Positions 7,631 through 17,800 of a DNA stretch of 64,000 nucleotides are shown here, piece by piece. Location: the NCBI RefSeq assembly GCF_009857135.1, contig NZ_CP047318.1:6758001-6822000 (forward strand), written 5' to 3'. The notes below the pieces were generated by a model, which worked only from the letters and a program-made list of their open reading frames with translations, was not told the origin of the DNA and searched no databases. Made by a program: the position numbers and the translations under genes. This DNA is from Streptomyces sp. HM190 (GTDB lineage: Bacteria; Actinomycetota; Actinomycetes; Streptomycetales; Streptomycetaceae). Each line of letters starts with the position of its first letter. Positions within the stretch are counted from its first letter, which is position 1.

Positions 7631-9523
7631 TTGTTCACGATGCCGGTCGGTGGGCTGGTGCCCCGTGCTGTCGACGACGCGGCGGACCTCGTCGTCCGCA
7701 ACGCGAGGATCCACACCGGCGACCGGGCCCGCCCGGCGGCCGAGGCGCTCGCCGTGCGCGCCGGGATCGTCACCGCCGTCGGCGACGACGGCGACGTGGC
7801 GCCCCACATCGGCCCGCGGACCCGGGTCGTCGACGCCCTCGGCCGCCGCGCCGTCCCCGGCCTCAACGACTCCCACCTGCACGTCATCCGCGGCGGCCTC
7901 AACTACGTCCTCGAACTGCGCTGGGACGGCGTCCCCACCCTCCGCGATGCCCTCGCCCTGCTGCGCGCACAGGCGGCCCGCACCCCCAAGGGGCAGTGGG
8001 TGCGCGTGGTGGGCGGCTGGTCGGCCGAGCAGTTCGCCGAACGCAGGCCGCCGACCGTCGCCGAACTGAACGCCGCCGCGCCCGACACCCCGGTGTTCGT
8101 CCTGCACCTGTACCAGTCGGCGATCCTCAACCGCGCCGCGCTCCAGGCCGCCGGGTACACCCGCGACACCCCCGACCCCAAGGGCGGCCAGATCGTCCGC
8201 GGCCGGGACGGCACCCCCACGGGCCTGCTGCTCGCCGCGCCCAGCGCCCTGATCCTCTACTCGACGCTCGCCAAGGCACCGGCCCTGGACGACGAGGACC
8301 GCAAGACCTCCACCCGGCACTTCCTCAAGGAACTCAACCGGTTCGGACTCACCTCCGCGATCGACGCCGCCGGCGGCTTCCAGAGCTTCCCCGACGACTA
8401 CCGCACCGTCGCCGCACTCGCCGCGGCCGGACAGCTCACCCTGCGCATCGCCTACCACCTCTTCCCGCAGACCCCCGGCCAGGAGACGGCCGACCTGGCC
8501 CGCTGGATCGGGACGGTCCGCCCCGAGGACGGCGACGCCTGGCTGCGCCTCAACGGCGCGGGCGAGAACCTCACCTGGGCCGCCGCCGATTTCGAGAACT
8601 TCACCCAGCCGCGCCCGGAACTCACCGCCGACTACGAGACGGAATTCGAGAACGCCGTCCGGCTCCTCATGGAGAACGGCTGGGGATTCAGACTCCACGC
8701 CACCTATGACGAGACCATTCGCCGGGATCTCGCCGTATTCGAGAAACTCGCCGCCGAAGGGCTCTTCCCCGCCGGGAACAGATGGCTGTTCGACCACGCG
8801 GAGACCGTCTCCGGCAGCAGCCTGGACCGGATCGCCGCCCTCGGCGGCGCCCTGTCCGTGCAGAACCGCCTGTCCTTCCAGGGCGAAGCGTTCCGGCGCC
8901 GCTACGGCCCCGACGCCGCCGCGACCGCCCCGCCGCTCCGCGCCATGCTGGACCGCGGCCTGACCGTCGGCGCCGGCACCGACGCCACCCGCGTCTCCAC
9001 CTACAACCCGTGGGTCGCCCTGCACTGGCTGGTCAGCGGCCGCACCGTCGGCGACCTGGCCCTGCGTCCGCCCCACAACCGGGTCGACCGGGCCACCGCG
9101 CTCGCGATGTTCACCACGGCGGGCGCCGCCCTCACCGGAGAGGACCACCTCAAGGGCGTGCTGCGCACCGGGTGCTTCGCCGATCTCGCCCTGCTGTCCG
9201 AGGACTACTTCACCGTGCCCGAGCCGGACATCCCGCACATCGAGTCCGTCCTGACGGTCGTCGGCGGGCGGATCGTGCACGCCGCCGCCGAGTACGAGGG
9301 ACTCGACGAGGAACTCCCGCCGGTCAGCCCCGCGTGGAGTCCCGTCGCGCACCACGGCGGCTACCGGGCCACCGGCCCCGCCGGCCGGTCGGGCGCCCGC
9401 CAGGCCGAACTGCTGGGGGAGGCCGCCGCCGATTCCGCACTGCACCGGCAGTGGCGCGCCGCCCGCGGCCTCGTCCCCGGCACCGACGACGGCCCGGCCC
9501 TCGACCCCTGCTTCTCCTCCTGA
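7631..9523 (+). CDS. Amidohydrolase family protein (YtcJ-like)
   Basis: A protein of about 630 residues of the metal-dependent amidohydrolase superfamily, YtcJ-like. It begins with LVVRNARIHTGD, has the first metal site DSHLHV near residue 82, later HATYDE and FDHAE segments that supply further metal ligands, and GTDATR near residue 455 with the catalytic Asp. It probably hydrolyses amide or cyclic N-acyl bonds, but the substrate is unknown. The TTG at 7631 is 10 bases after AGGAGG; an ATG at 7640 is the alternative. It is followed at 9594 by an isochorismatase-fold hydrolase, so the pair may degrade a common compound. Confidence 0.88.
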   Translation: MFTMPVGGLVPRAVDDAADLVVRNARIHTGDRARPAAEALAVRAGIVTAVGDDGDVAPHIGPRTRVVDALGRRAVPGLNDSHLHVIRGGLNYVLELRWDGVPTLRDALALLRAQAARTPKGQWVRVVGGWSAEQFAERRPPTVAELNAAAPDTPVFVLHLYQSAILNRAALQAAGYTRDTPDPKGGQIVRGRDGTPTGLLLAAPSALILYSTLAKAPALDDEDRKTSTRHFLKELNRFGLTSAIDAAGGFQSFPDDYRTVAALAAAGQLTLRIAYHLFPQTPGQETADLARWIGTVRPEDGDAWLRLNGAGENLTWAAADFENFTQPRPELTADYETEFENAVRLLMENGWGFRLHATYDETIRRDLAVFEKLAAEGLFPAGNRWLFDHAETVSGSSLDRIAALGGALSVQNRLSFQGEAFRRRYGPDAAATAPPLRAMLDRGLTVGAGTDATRVSTYNPWVALHWLVSGRTVGDLALRPPHNRVDRATALAMFTTAGAALTGEDHLKGVLRTGCFADLALLSEDYFTVPEPDIPHIESVLTVVGGRIVHAAAEYEGLDEELPPVSPAWSPVAHHGGYRATGPAGRSGARQAELLGEAAADSALHRQWRAARGLVPGTDDGPALDPCFSS

Positions 9524-9593
9524 CCCACCCGGACTTCCTCGTCCGGTCACACCCCTCGATCACACCCCTGACAACAGAAAGGCACACAACCTC

Positions 9594-10256
9594 ATGGCCG
9601 ACATCGACGAGGTCACCGCTGCTCCCGGCCCGGACCTGCTCACCCCCGACAACTGCGCGGTCCTGTTCGTGGACCACCAGCCGCAGATGTTCTTCGGCAC
9701 CGGCAGCGGCGACCGCACCGCGATCATCAACGCCACCGTGGGCCTCGCCAAGGCGGCCCGGGTCTTCGACGTGCCCGTGGTGCTGAGCACGGTGGCCGCC
9801 GAGTCGTTCTCGGGCCCCCTCCTGCCGCAGCTCGCGGACGTCTTCCCCGACCACAAGATCGTCGACCGTACGACGATGAACGCCTGGGAGGACGCCGCGT
9901 TCGTCGAGGCGGTCAAGGCCACCGGCCGCAAGAAGCTCGTCGTCGCCGGTCTGTGGACCGAGGTGTGCGTGGTCCTGCCCACGCTGTCCGCGCTCGCCCA
10001 GGGCTACGAGGTGTACGTCGTCACCGACGCCTCCGGCGGTGTCACCCCGCAGGCCCACGAGCACGCCGTCCAGCGCATGATCCAGGCCGGCGCCGTGCCC
10101 GTGACATGGGTGCAGGTGCTGCTGGAGCTCCAGCGGGACTGGGCGCGCGAGGAGACGTACGGGCCGACCACCGAGGTCGTGAAGGAGCACGCGGGCGCGT
10201 ACGGCCTCGGCATCGTCTACGCACAGGCCGTCATCGGCGCCCACGCGGCCGGCTGA
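9594..10256 (+). CDS. Isochorismatase-family cysteine hydrolase (YcaC-like)
   Basis: A 220-residue isochorismatase/nicotinamidase-fold hydrolase. The catalytic triad is visible: Asp in FVDHQP near residue 27, Lys in GRKKLVVAG near residue 110, and Cys in WTEVCV near residue 123. The family hydrolyses small amides or vinyl ethers; YcaC-like members are often of unknown substrate. It starts 70 bases after the amidohydrolase and leads into the DoxX and DUF1275 genes, all plus strand, suggesting one operon. Confidence 0.88.
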   Translation: MADIDEVTAAPGPDLLTPDNCAVLFVDHQPQMFFGTGSGDRTAIINATVGLAKAARVFDVPVVLSTVAAESFSGPLLPQLADVFPDHKIVDRTTMNAWEDAAFVEAVKATGRKKLVVAGLWTEVCVVLPTLSALAQGYEVYVVTDASGGVTPQAHEHAVQRMIQAGAVPVTWVQVLLELQRDWAREETYGPTTEVVKEHAGAYGLGIVYAQAVIGAHAAG

Positions 10257-10293
10257 GAAGCACCACGGACGTCGGGAACGGGCGAGGAACGTG

Positions 10294-10815
10294 ATGGACA
10301 CCGGACTGTTGCTGCTGCGTCTCGTGGTCGGGCTCCTCATCGCCGGGCACGGGGTGCAGAAGGTCAGTTTCCTGCTGGGCGGCAACGGCCTGGCCGGCGG
10401 AACGGAGGAGTTCCGCCGCGACGGCTTCCGCGGCGGCCGGCTCACCGCGCTCGCCGCGGGCGGCGGCCAGCTGGGCGCCGGCCTGTTCCTGGCGGCCGGA
10501 CTGCTCACCCCCCTGGCGGCGACGACCGCCATGGGGGTCATGACGGTCGCGAGCACCGTCAAGTGGCGCAACGGGCTGTGGGTGCAGAACGACGGGTACG
10601 AGTACCCGCTCGTCCTCGTGCTCGTGGCGGGCGTGCTCGCGCTCACCGGACCCGGCCGCTGGGCGGGCGACGAGGCGCTCGGGCTCACCCCGTGGCCGCC
10701 GTGGGTCCGCGTCGCGGCCGTGCTGCTCGGGCCCGCCGCCGGGCTCACCACCCGGGCGGTCCTGCACCGCCCTGCCCTCGCGGCGGAACCGGAGGGGGTG
10801 ACGGGCCGTGCGTGA
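10294..10815 (+). CDS. DoxX family membrane protein
   Basis: A 173-residue integral membrane protein with four likely helices (about residues 5-22, 52-74, 78-92 and 108-124). The N-terminal LLLRLVVGLLIAGHGVQK is typical of DoxX proteins, which are linked to quinone or thiol redox functions in the membrane. The ATG at 10294 is 6 bases after GAGG; the GTG immediately before it is less well placed. The end overlaps the start of the DUF1275 gene by 8 bases, so the two are translationally coupled. Confidence 0.85.
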   Translation: MDTGLLLLRLVVGLLIAGHGVQKVSFLLGGNGLAGGTEEFRRDGFRGGRLTALAAGGGQLGAGLFLAAGLLTPLAATTAMGVMTVASTVKWRNGLWVQNDGYEYPLVLVLVAGVLALTGPGRWAGDEALGLTPWPPWVRVAAVLLGPAAGLTTRAVLHRPALAAEPEGVTGRA

Positions 10816-11548
10816 GCTGGTGACCGACGCGGTCCGCACCCTCCTGCCGCCGCGCGGGGACCGGCACGGGCCGCTGCCGCCGCTGCTGCTGGCGCTCACC
10901 GTGGTGACCGGCGTCGTCGACGCGGTCAGCTATCTGGCCCTCGGCCACGTCTTCGTCGCCAACATGACCGGCAACGTGGTCTTCCTGGGGTTCGCCCTGG
11001 CGGGCGCGGAGGGCCTGTCCGCGCTCGCGTCCGTCGTCGCGATGACCGCGTTCCTGGCGGGCGCGCTGGCCGGGGGCCGGGTCGCCGCCCGCTTCACCGC
11101 CCACCGCGGAAGGGTGCTGGCGATCGCCGTGACGGCGCAGACGACCCTCGTCGCCGCCTCCGTCCTCGTGGCCGCCCCGCTGGACGGCGACCGCGTCGAC
11201 GGGCCGCTGCGCCACACCCTGATCGTGCTGCTCGGCCTCGCGATGGGGCTGCAGAACGCGGTCGTACGGCGCCTCGGTGTCCCCGACCTCACCACCACCG
11301 TGCTGACCCTCACCCTGACGGGACTCGCGGCCGACTCCACCCCGGGCGGCGGGCCGGCGCCCCGGCCCGGACGGCGGATCCTGTCCGTCCTCGCGATGTT
11401 CCTCGGCGCCCTCGCCGGGGCCCTGCTCCTGCGGCACGCCGGACTCACCGCCACCCTGGGGCTGATCCTGCTGCTGCTCGCACCGACCTGCGCGGCCGCC
11501 TGGCGCCTGGCGTGCTCCGACGCCGCGTGGACCCGCCCGCCGTCCTGA
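10808..11548 (+). CDS. YoaK family (DUF1275) membrane protein
   Basis: A 246-residue polytopic membrane protein of the YoaK/DUF1275 family, about six helices. The signature VDAVSYLALGHVFVANMTGN is present near residues 37-56, followed by later helices with AMGLQNAVVRRL. Function of the family is unknown; transport has been suggested. The GTG start at 10808 lies inside the DoxX gene end. A strong hairpin follows the stop. Confidence 0.88.
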   Translation: MRELVTDAVRTLLPPRGDRHGPLPPLLLALTVVTGVVDAVSYLALGHVFVANMTGNVVFLGFALAGAEGLSALASVVAMTAFLAGALAGGRVAARFTAHRGRVLAIAVTAQTTLVAASVLVAAPLDGDRVDGPLRHTLIVLLGLAMGLQNAVVRRLGVPDLTTTVLTLTLTGLAADSTPGGGPAPRPGRRILSVLAMFLGALAGALLLRHAGLTATLGLILLLLAPTCAAAWRLACSDAAWTRPPS

Positions 11549-11564
11549 CGCCCCCGCGCCACCC

Positions 11565-11596
11565 GAGCGGCGGCCCCCGACCCGGGGCCGCCGCTC
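11565..11596. terminator. Bidirectional terminator between DUF1275 and AraC genes
   Basis: A perfect 13-bp stem (11565-11577 with 11584-11596) closes a 6-base loop between the convergent stops at 11548 and 11602. Confidence 0.85.
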
Positions 11597-11601
11597 AGTC
11601 C

Positions 11602-12477
11602 TTACCGGGTGAGGACGCGCCCGCCCCGGCCCGCGCCGTCCCGCCACTCGCTCGGCGACATCCCGTACGCCGCCCGGAACACCCGGCTGAAGTGCGTCGC
11701 GCTGAGGAACCCCCAACGGCCCGCCACCGAGGCGATCGTGCGGCGCCCCCGGACACCCAGCTCCAGATCGCGCCGGCACTCCTCCAGGCGGCGGCGCTGG
11801 ATCCACCGGCCCACCGTCGTGCCCTCGTCCTGGAACAGCTTGTGCAGATAGCGCACCGAGATGTGGTGCGCCCCGGCGATCACCTCGGGCGACAGATCCG
11901 CGTCGGCGAGGTGCTCGTCGATGAACCGCAGGATCCGCGCCACCAGCGGCGAACGGCCGCCCGGCGGCCCGCCCGCCTCCCGGCCCAGCTGTTCCGTGGC
12001 CAGCGTGGCCAGCAGGTGCACGGCGTTCCGGGTGAGCATCTCGGCGACCAGCGGCCGGGCGGAGACCGCCGAGTCGGCCAGCTCGGACAGGAACGGCGAC
12101 AGCAGCGACCCCAGCCGGGAGCCACGGGCCACCGGCGCCGCCGTCACCCGCCGCACGTCGCGCTCCTCCAGCCCCATCGCCTCACGCGGCACGAGGAACA
12201 CCTTCAGCCGGCCACGGCCGGGGAGCTGCAGTAACGGCGGATGGTCCGCGTCGTAGAAGCAGATGTCACCGGGGCCCAGGGCGATGTCCGGCAACCGCTC
12301 CGGGGCGGGGGCGCCGGTCCCGCACACCCCCACGAACAGGTACTCGCCGCCGGTCCGCGCGGTCAGCCGGTACGCCGCCGGCCGCGTCGGCTCCCGGCCG
12401 GGCAGCCGCTCCGGTGCCTCGTCGAGCACGGCGATTCGCAGGGCCGGGGCCCCGAGAGTGCTGGTGTCGGAGATCAT
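11602..12477 (-). CDS. AraC-family transcriptional regulator
   Basis: A 291-residue regulator with an N-terminal cupin-like sensing domain (AraC_binding_2 type) and a C-terminal HTH_18 DNA-binding domain (about residues 190-285). The second helix-turn-helix is clear in TIASVAGRWGFLSATHFSRV followed by YGMSPSEWR. The ATG at 12477 has GGGAGG upstream; an in-frame GTG at 12519 would add 14 residues but has no ribosome site. It may control the convergent amidohydrolase-DUF1275 operon, but that is inference from position only. Confidence 0.88.
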   Translation of the reverse strand: MISDTSTLGAPALRIAVLDEAPERLPGREPTRPAAYRLTARTGGEYLFVGVCGTGAPAPERLPDIALGPGDICFYDADHPPLLQLPGRGRLKVFLVPREAMGLEERDVRRVTAAPVARGSRLGSLLSPFLSELADSAVSARPLVAEMLTRNAVHLLATLATEQLGREAGGPPGGRSPLVARILRFIDEHLADADLSPEVIAGAHHISVRYLHKLFQDEGTTVGRWIQRRRLEECRRDLELGVRGRRTIASVAGRWGFLSATHFSRVFRAAYGMSPSEWRDGAGRGGRVLTR

Positions 12478-12649
12478 CTGTCGCTGCCTCCCGGGCCGCT
12501 CGAACACACCGTCGGTCACTGCACCCGGAGCGTAGGAAGGGACAGGTGCAAAAAGAGTGACGGCGAAGTGACGGCGGCCCGGCGGGCTCGCCGCGCAAGG
12601 GCCGAGCGGCCGATCGCGTGGGGGTGCAGGGGTCCGTCGGGAGCCGTGG

Positions 12650-14656
12650 TCAGGGACGGTCGATGTCCGAGGCGGGGTTGCCGTCGGGGACGGCCGCCGT
12701 GTGGGCGCGGAGCCGGTCGAGGGCGCGGCGGCGTTCCGCGGGGGAGTCGTACGCGACGGTCAGCTCGGCGGCGAAGCGGCGCAGCAGGGCGTGCTGGACG
12801 TAGCGGCCGGGGGCGTGCTCCAGGACGAGGTGGGCGTCCGCGAGTTCGTCGAGCAGCAGCCGGGTGCGGCGCGGCGGGAGGTCCGCCAGCGCGGCGGCCG
12901 CGCCGGGCGTGAGGTCCGGGCCGGGGCGCAGGGACAGCAGCCGGAACAGGCGGGCGTTGTCCGGGGGCAGCCGGCGGTAGGAGGGGTCGAGGGCGGCACG
13001 CAGGCCGGGCGTGCCCGCCGTACCGGCGAAGGCGTCGAGGCCGTCCCCCGAGTGCCGTAGCCCGGCGGCGATCGCGGAGAGCGGGACGTCCGGGCGGGCT
13101 GCGGCGCGGGCGGCGACGACGGCCAGGGCCAGCGGCAGCCGTCCGCACCGCGCGACGATCTCGGCGGCGGCCCCGGGTTCGGCGGCCGTCCTGTCCCGGC
13201 CGACGCGGCGCGCCAGGGCGGCGGCCGCGTCCGCCGCCGACGGCAGGTCCAGGTGCAGCGGACGGGCCCCCGACGCGGTCAGCCCGGACAGGGCGAGACG
13301 GCTGGTGACCAGGGTGAGGCTGCCCGGTCCCGCGGGCAGCAGCGGCCGTACCTGCTCGGTGTCCGCCGCGTCGTCGAGCAGCACGAGCAGCCGCCGTCCG
13401 GCCAGCGTGCTGCGGTAGAGCCCGGCCAGGGAGTCCACCCCGTCCGGCAGCCGTGCGGCGGGCACCCCGAGCGTGGCGAGCATCCCGCGCAGCGCCTCGG
13501 CGGGCTCCAGCGGTGGCCCGGCCGCGTCGAACCCGCGCAGCGGGACGTGGAGCAGGCCGTCCGGGAACCGGTCGGCGACCCGGTGCGCCCAGTGCGCCGC
13601 GAGGGCCGACTTGCCGATGCCGGGCATCCCGCTCACCAGCACCGTCGTGGGCGCGCCGGTGGAGGCGGCGGCCGCGTCGGTGACCCGCAGCAGGACGGCC
13701 AGCTCCGCCTCTCGGCCGACGAAGACGGGCAGGTCGGCGGGCAGCCGGGCGGGGCGGACGGGGCGGGCGGGGGTGGGGGAGGGTGCCGGGGCGGCCACGG
13801 GTACGCAGAGGGGGGCCGCGGTGGCGGCGGGCGGGGTCGCCGTGGGGACGGGGCCCGCCGGGGCCGGGCGGGGTGGCGTGGCGGGTGCCGCCGGCCGGGG
13901 ACCCCACTCCTGGCGGAGCACGCGGGTGTGGGCGGCCGTCAGCTCCGGGCCGGGGGCGGTGCCCAACTCCTCGGCCAGCAGCCGCCGTACCCGCTCGTAC
14001 GCGGTCAGCGCCTCTGCCTGGAGGCCGGACGCGGCGAGGGCCATGACGAGGCCCGCCTGCGCCGACTCGTCCAGCGGGTCGAGTCCGACCGCCCGGCGCA
14101 GATGCGGCAGGACCAGCTCGGAGCCGCCGCAGAGCAGCGCGGCGTCGGCGGCCATCCGCGCCGTGCGCGCCAACTCGCGTTCCAGCGCGGTGAACTCGGT
14201 GTTCTCCCGGACGGCCGCGGGGATGCCCATCGCGACCGGGCCGTGCCAGTCGTCCAGCGCGTCCACGAAGTGCCCGAGCGCCGCCTCGGACCGCCCGGTG
14301 GCCGCCGCCCGCTTGCCGCGCTTGGTCAGCGCGCGGAACCGCAGCAGGTCCACCTCGTCCTCGGCCGCCTCCAGCAGATAACCCCCGGCGCGGCGCAGCA
14401 CACGGCGCCCGGGGGCGCGGGGCGGCAGCCCCGGTTCGAGGAGCCGCCGCAGCGCGCCGGCGTACCGCCGTACGACGTTCAACGCGCTGGCCGGCGCCCG
14501 TCCGGGCCAGAGCACGTCGACGATCTCGCCCGCGGGCACCGGGCGGCCCGCCCGCACCAACAGCAGCGCCAGCAGCGCACGTTGCTGGGGGAACCCGAGG
14601 TCCAGTTCCTCGTCGCCCCGGCACACCCGCAAGGGCCCCAGCACCTCGAACCGCAT
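12650..14656 (-). CDS. AfsR/SARP-family regulator without TPR domain
   Basis: A 668-residue regulator. The order is OmpR/winged-helix DNA-binding domain (about residues 1-95), BTAD (96-250), a Pro/Ala-rich linker (255-305) and an NB-ARC ATPase domain with P-loop GMPGIGKS (343-350) and LLVLLDDA as Walker B. It stops soon after the winged-helix part of the NOD module, so the TPR sensor of AfsR is absent. The upstream neighbour is a longer paralogue (14854-18015) with the same head and NOD, so this looks like a tandem duplicate that lost its TPRs. The ATG at 14656 follows GGGAAG. Its target is unknown. Confidence 0.88.
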   Translation of the reverse strand: MRFEVLGPLRVCRGDEELDLGFPQQRALLALLLVRAGRPVPAGEIVDVLWPGRAPASALNVVRRYAGALRRLLEPGLPPRAPGRRVLRRAGGYLLEAAEDEVDLLRFRALTKRGKRAAATGRSEAALGHFVDALDDWHGPVAMGIPAAVRENTEFTALERELARTARMAADAALLCGGSELVLPHLRRAVGLDPLDESAQAGLVMALAASGLQAEALTAYERVRRLLAEELGTAPGPELTAAHTRVLRQEWGPRPAAPATPPRPAPAGPVPTATPPAATAAPLCVPVAAPAPSPTPARPVRPARLPADLPVFVGREAELAVLLRVTDAAAASTGAPTTVLVSGMPGIGKSALAAHWAHRVADRFPDGLLHVPLRGFDAAGPPLEPAEALRGMLATLGVPAARLPDGVDSLAGLYRSTLAGRRLLVLLDDAADTEQVRPLLPAGPGSLTLVTSRLALSGLTASGARPLHLDLPSAADAAAALARRVGRDRTAAEPGAAAEIVARCGRLPLALAVVAARAAARPDVPLSAIAAGLRHSGDGLDAFAGTAGTPGLRAALDPSYRRLPPDNARLFRLLSLRPGPDLTPGAAAALADLPPRRTRLLLDELADAHLVLEHAPGRYVQHALLRRFAAELTVAYDSPAERRRALDRLRAHTAAVPDGNPASDIDRP

Positions 14657-14853
14657 CGCTTCCCGCACCCCGGCCACCCCCGACCGCCACCCCTGTCCTG
14701 CCCCGCGCCGCGCACCCCGGCCCGGCGCCGCCGCCGGGCCGGCCCACCGGTCACCTCCTTCAGGGAACAGAGCCGCCGCGCCCCTGGTCAACGGGTCCTC
14801 GCCGGCGCGTTCGGGGGTGCGGCGGACCGGGGTCGTCCCGGGCGTCCCGCCGG

Positions 14854-17800
14854 TCACACACATCGGTCACCGGCCGTGAGGAGGGCCCTGACGTCGTCGG
14901 CGTCGGGGTGGCCGAGGGTGATGAGGATGGTGAGGGCCTGCTCCCAGGCCGCCCGGGCTCGGTCGTGGTCGCCCATCGCGCGATGGGTGTCGCCGACGTG
15001 GACGAGGGTGCTCGCCTCCAGGTACGGCACGCCCGACTGCTGGTAGAAGCCGAGCGCGTTGCCGTAGCCGACGAGGGCCTGCCGGTGGCGGCCGAGGTGG
15101 TGGTGGGCGAAGGCGATGCTGTGCCAGGTGGCCGCCTGGCCGTAGCCGTCGCCGAGGTCCTGGAGCAGGGGCAGGGCCTGGAAGCAGTGGTTCAGCGCCT
15201 CACGGTACTCGCCGAGCAGCGCGTGGTACCAGCCGACCGAGTTGAGGACGCTGGCGTGCGCGGCCGGGCGGCCGCTGCCGTGGAACAGTTCCAGGGCGAG
15301 CCGGTTGTGGCGCAGCGCGCCCGGCAGGTCGCCCGCCTGGTCGCAGATCCAGCCGAGGCTGCGGTGGGTGTCGGCCCGGCCGATGGTGTCGCCCAGCCGT
15401 GTGAAGAGTTCCAGGGCCCGGTCGAGGCGGGGCCGGGCCAGGTCGTGCAGACCCAGCCGTCCCTCGGCCCGGCCCAGCGCGCGCAGCCCTCTCGCCTCCC
15501 ACGCGGGATCGCCCAGCCGCAGTGCCGCGTCGAGCGCGGTCCGCTGGGTGGCCGCCCAGTCGTGCCAGTGGCCCCGCCGGTCGAAGTACGGCTCCAGCGA
15601 CCAGGCCACCAGACAGGCGACCCGGTCCCGCCCCGAGCGCACCGCCGCCTCGATCACGGCCAGCAGCACCGGGTACTCCGTCGTCAGCCACGCCAGGGCC
15701 TGCTCGTGATCGCCGAACGACTCGACGGGTACGCCCGCCGGGACCGGTCCCGGCGCCGGCGGATCCTCCTGCGGGGCGAGCACCTGCTGACCGGCGTGGG
15801 CGGCGTGCAGGTGGTACGCGTACAACCGCTCGACGGGGGTGTCGTGTTCGACGGCGACCTCCACCCTCTCGTCCCGTCGCGCCGTCGTGCCGCGCGCAGC
15901 TGCCGTGCCGCTCCCGTCGGGCGGCCCGCCGTCCGGGTCCGGTCCGGCTTCCCGCAGGAGTTCGGTCGCGTGGGCGCGGAGGAGGTCGTGGAGGGCGTAG
16001 CGGCCGGGGGCGTGCTCGTGGACGAGGTGGACGTCGGCGAGTTCGGTCAGCAGGGAGCGCGCTCGGCGCGGCGGGAGACCGGCCAGCGCGGCCGTCGCCG
16101 GCGCCGAGAAGTGCGGGCCCGGGTGCAGCGCGAGGAGCCGGAAGAGGCGGGCCGCGTCGGCCGACACGGCACTCAGGGACCACGAGAAGACCGCGCCGAC
16201 GTTCGCGGACGCGTCGCTCCGGCTGAACGCGTCGAGGCTGCCGTGCGCCTCCCGCAGCTCGGCCGCGATCGCCGACAGCGCGAACCGCGGACGCGCGGCG
16301 GCGCGGGCCGCGACACACGCCAGGGCCAGCGGCAGCCCCGCGCACAGCGCGGCGATCTCGGCCACCGCCCGCGACTCACCCGTCAGGCGCGCGGTGCCCA
16401 GCCGCCGTTCGAGGAACGCCCGCGCCTGCTCGGTGTCCAGCGGCAGCAGGGTCAGCGTGTGGGCGCCGTGCGCGGACACCAGCCCGGTCAGCTGGTTGCG
16501 GCTGGTGACGATGGCCAGGCATCCGGGCGCCCCCGGCAGCAGCGGCCGTACCTGCTCGGTGTCGCGCGCGTTGTCCAGCAGCACCAGGAACCGCCGTCCG
16601 GCCAGCAGGCTGCGGTACAGCGCGGCCCGCGCGTCCACGCCGTGCGGGACCTGCTCCGGGGGTACGCCCAGCGCGTCGAGGAAGACCCGGACCGCGTCGT
16701 CCGCGCCCATCACCGCGCCCGAGGGGGTGAAGCCCCGCAGGTTGACGTACAGCTGCCCGTCGGGGAAGCGGTCGGCGACCCGGTGCGCCCAGTGCACGGC
16801 GAGCGTGGTCTTGCCGATGCCGGCCATGCCGCCGATGGCGCTGATGACGACGGTGCCGGGCGCGGAGGCCGGCACGGCCGGGGTGGGGGCGGGCGTGGGT
16901 GTGGCGCCGTGCGCGGGGGGAGGGGCCGTGGCGGTGTCGAGGAGGGCAAGCACCTCCTCCAGCTCCGCCCGGCGGCCGGTGAACGTCGGCAGGTCGTGGG
17001 GGAGTTGGGCAGGGACGGGGGCGGGCGCGGGCGCGGTTCCTGACGCCGGTGCCGGTGCCGGTGCCGGTTCCGTGGGCGTGGGTTCGGGGCCCTCCTCGGG
17101 TGCGGGCGCTGACGTGGGGGCGGCGGAGCGGCCCGCGGCGGGGGAGCGGCCTGCGGCGGGGGAGGGGGCGGGTACGGGGGGCGGGTCCACGGTCCCCGTC
17201 GACGCGTCGGCGTCCCCGGACCACGTCCGGGCGGCCTCGGGCGTGGGCTCGCGCAGGACCGCACGGTGGGCCTCCCGCAGTTCCCGTCCCGGGTCGATGC
17301 CCAGCTCGTCGGCGAGCCGCGTGCGTGCGGTCCGGTAGGCGGTCAGGGCCTCGGCCGTGCGGCCGGTGGCCGCCAGCGTGAGGATGAGCCTGGCCAGCAG
17401 GGGTTCGTCGAGCGGTGCGCCGGTCACGGCCTCCCGGAGGACGGGCAGCACCGTGTCGGGTATGCCGGCGCGCAGCGCCCCGTCGGCCGCCTCCCGTACG
17501 GCGGTCAGGCGCTCGCGGTCGAGCTGGCCGAACCCGGCCCGCTCCCGGACGTCGGCGGGAAGACCCGCGCCGGCCGGTCCGCGCCACAGCTCCAGGGCCT
17601 CGGTGAGGAGGTCCACGGCCCGTGCGGGCGCCGCGTGCTGGTCGGCGGCGGTCCGCCGCGCCTCGTCGCACAGCCGGCGGAAGCGGAGCAGGTCCAGAGT
17701 GCCGTCGTCGACCAGGAGCCGGTACCCGCCCGCCTCCCGGACGAGCCACCGGCCGACGGCACGGGTGGGCAGACCCGGCTCCAGCCACCGCCGCAACGAC

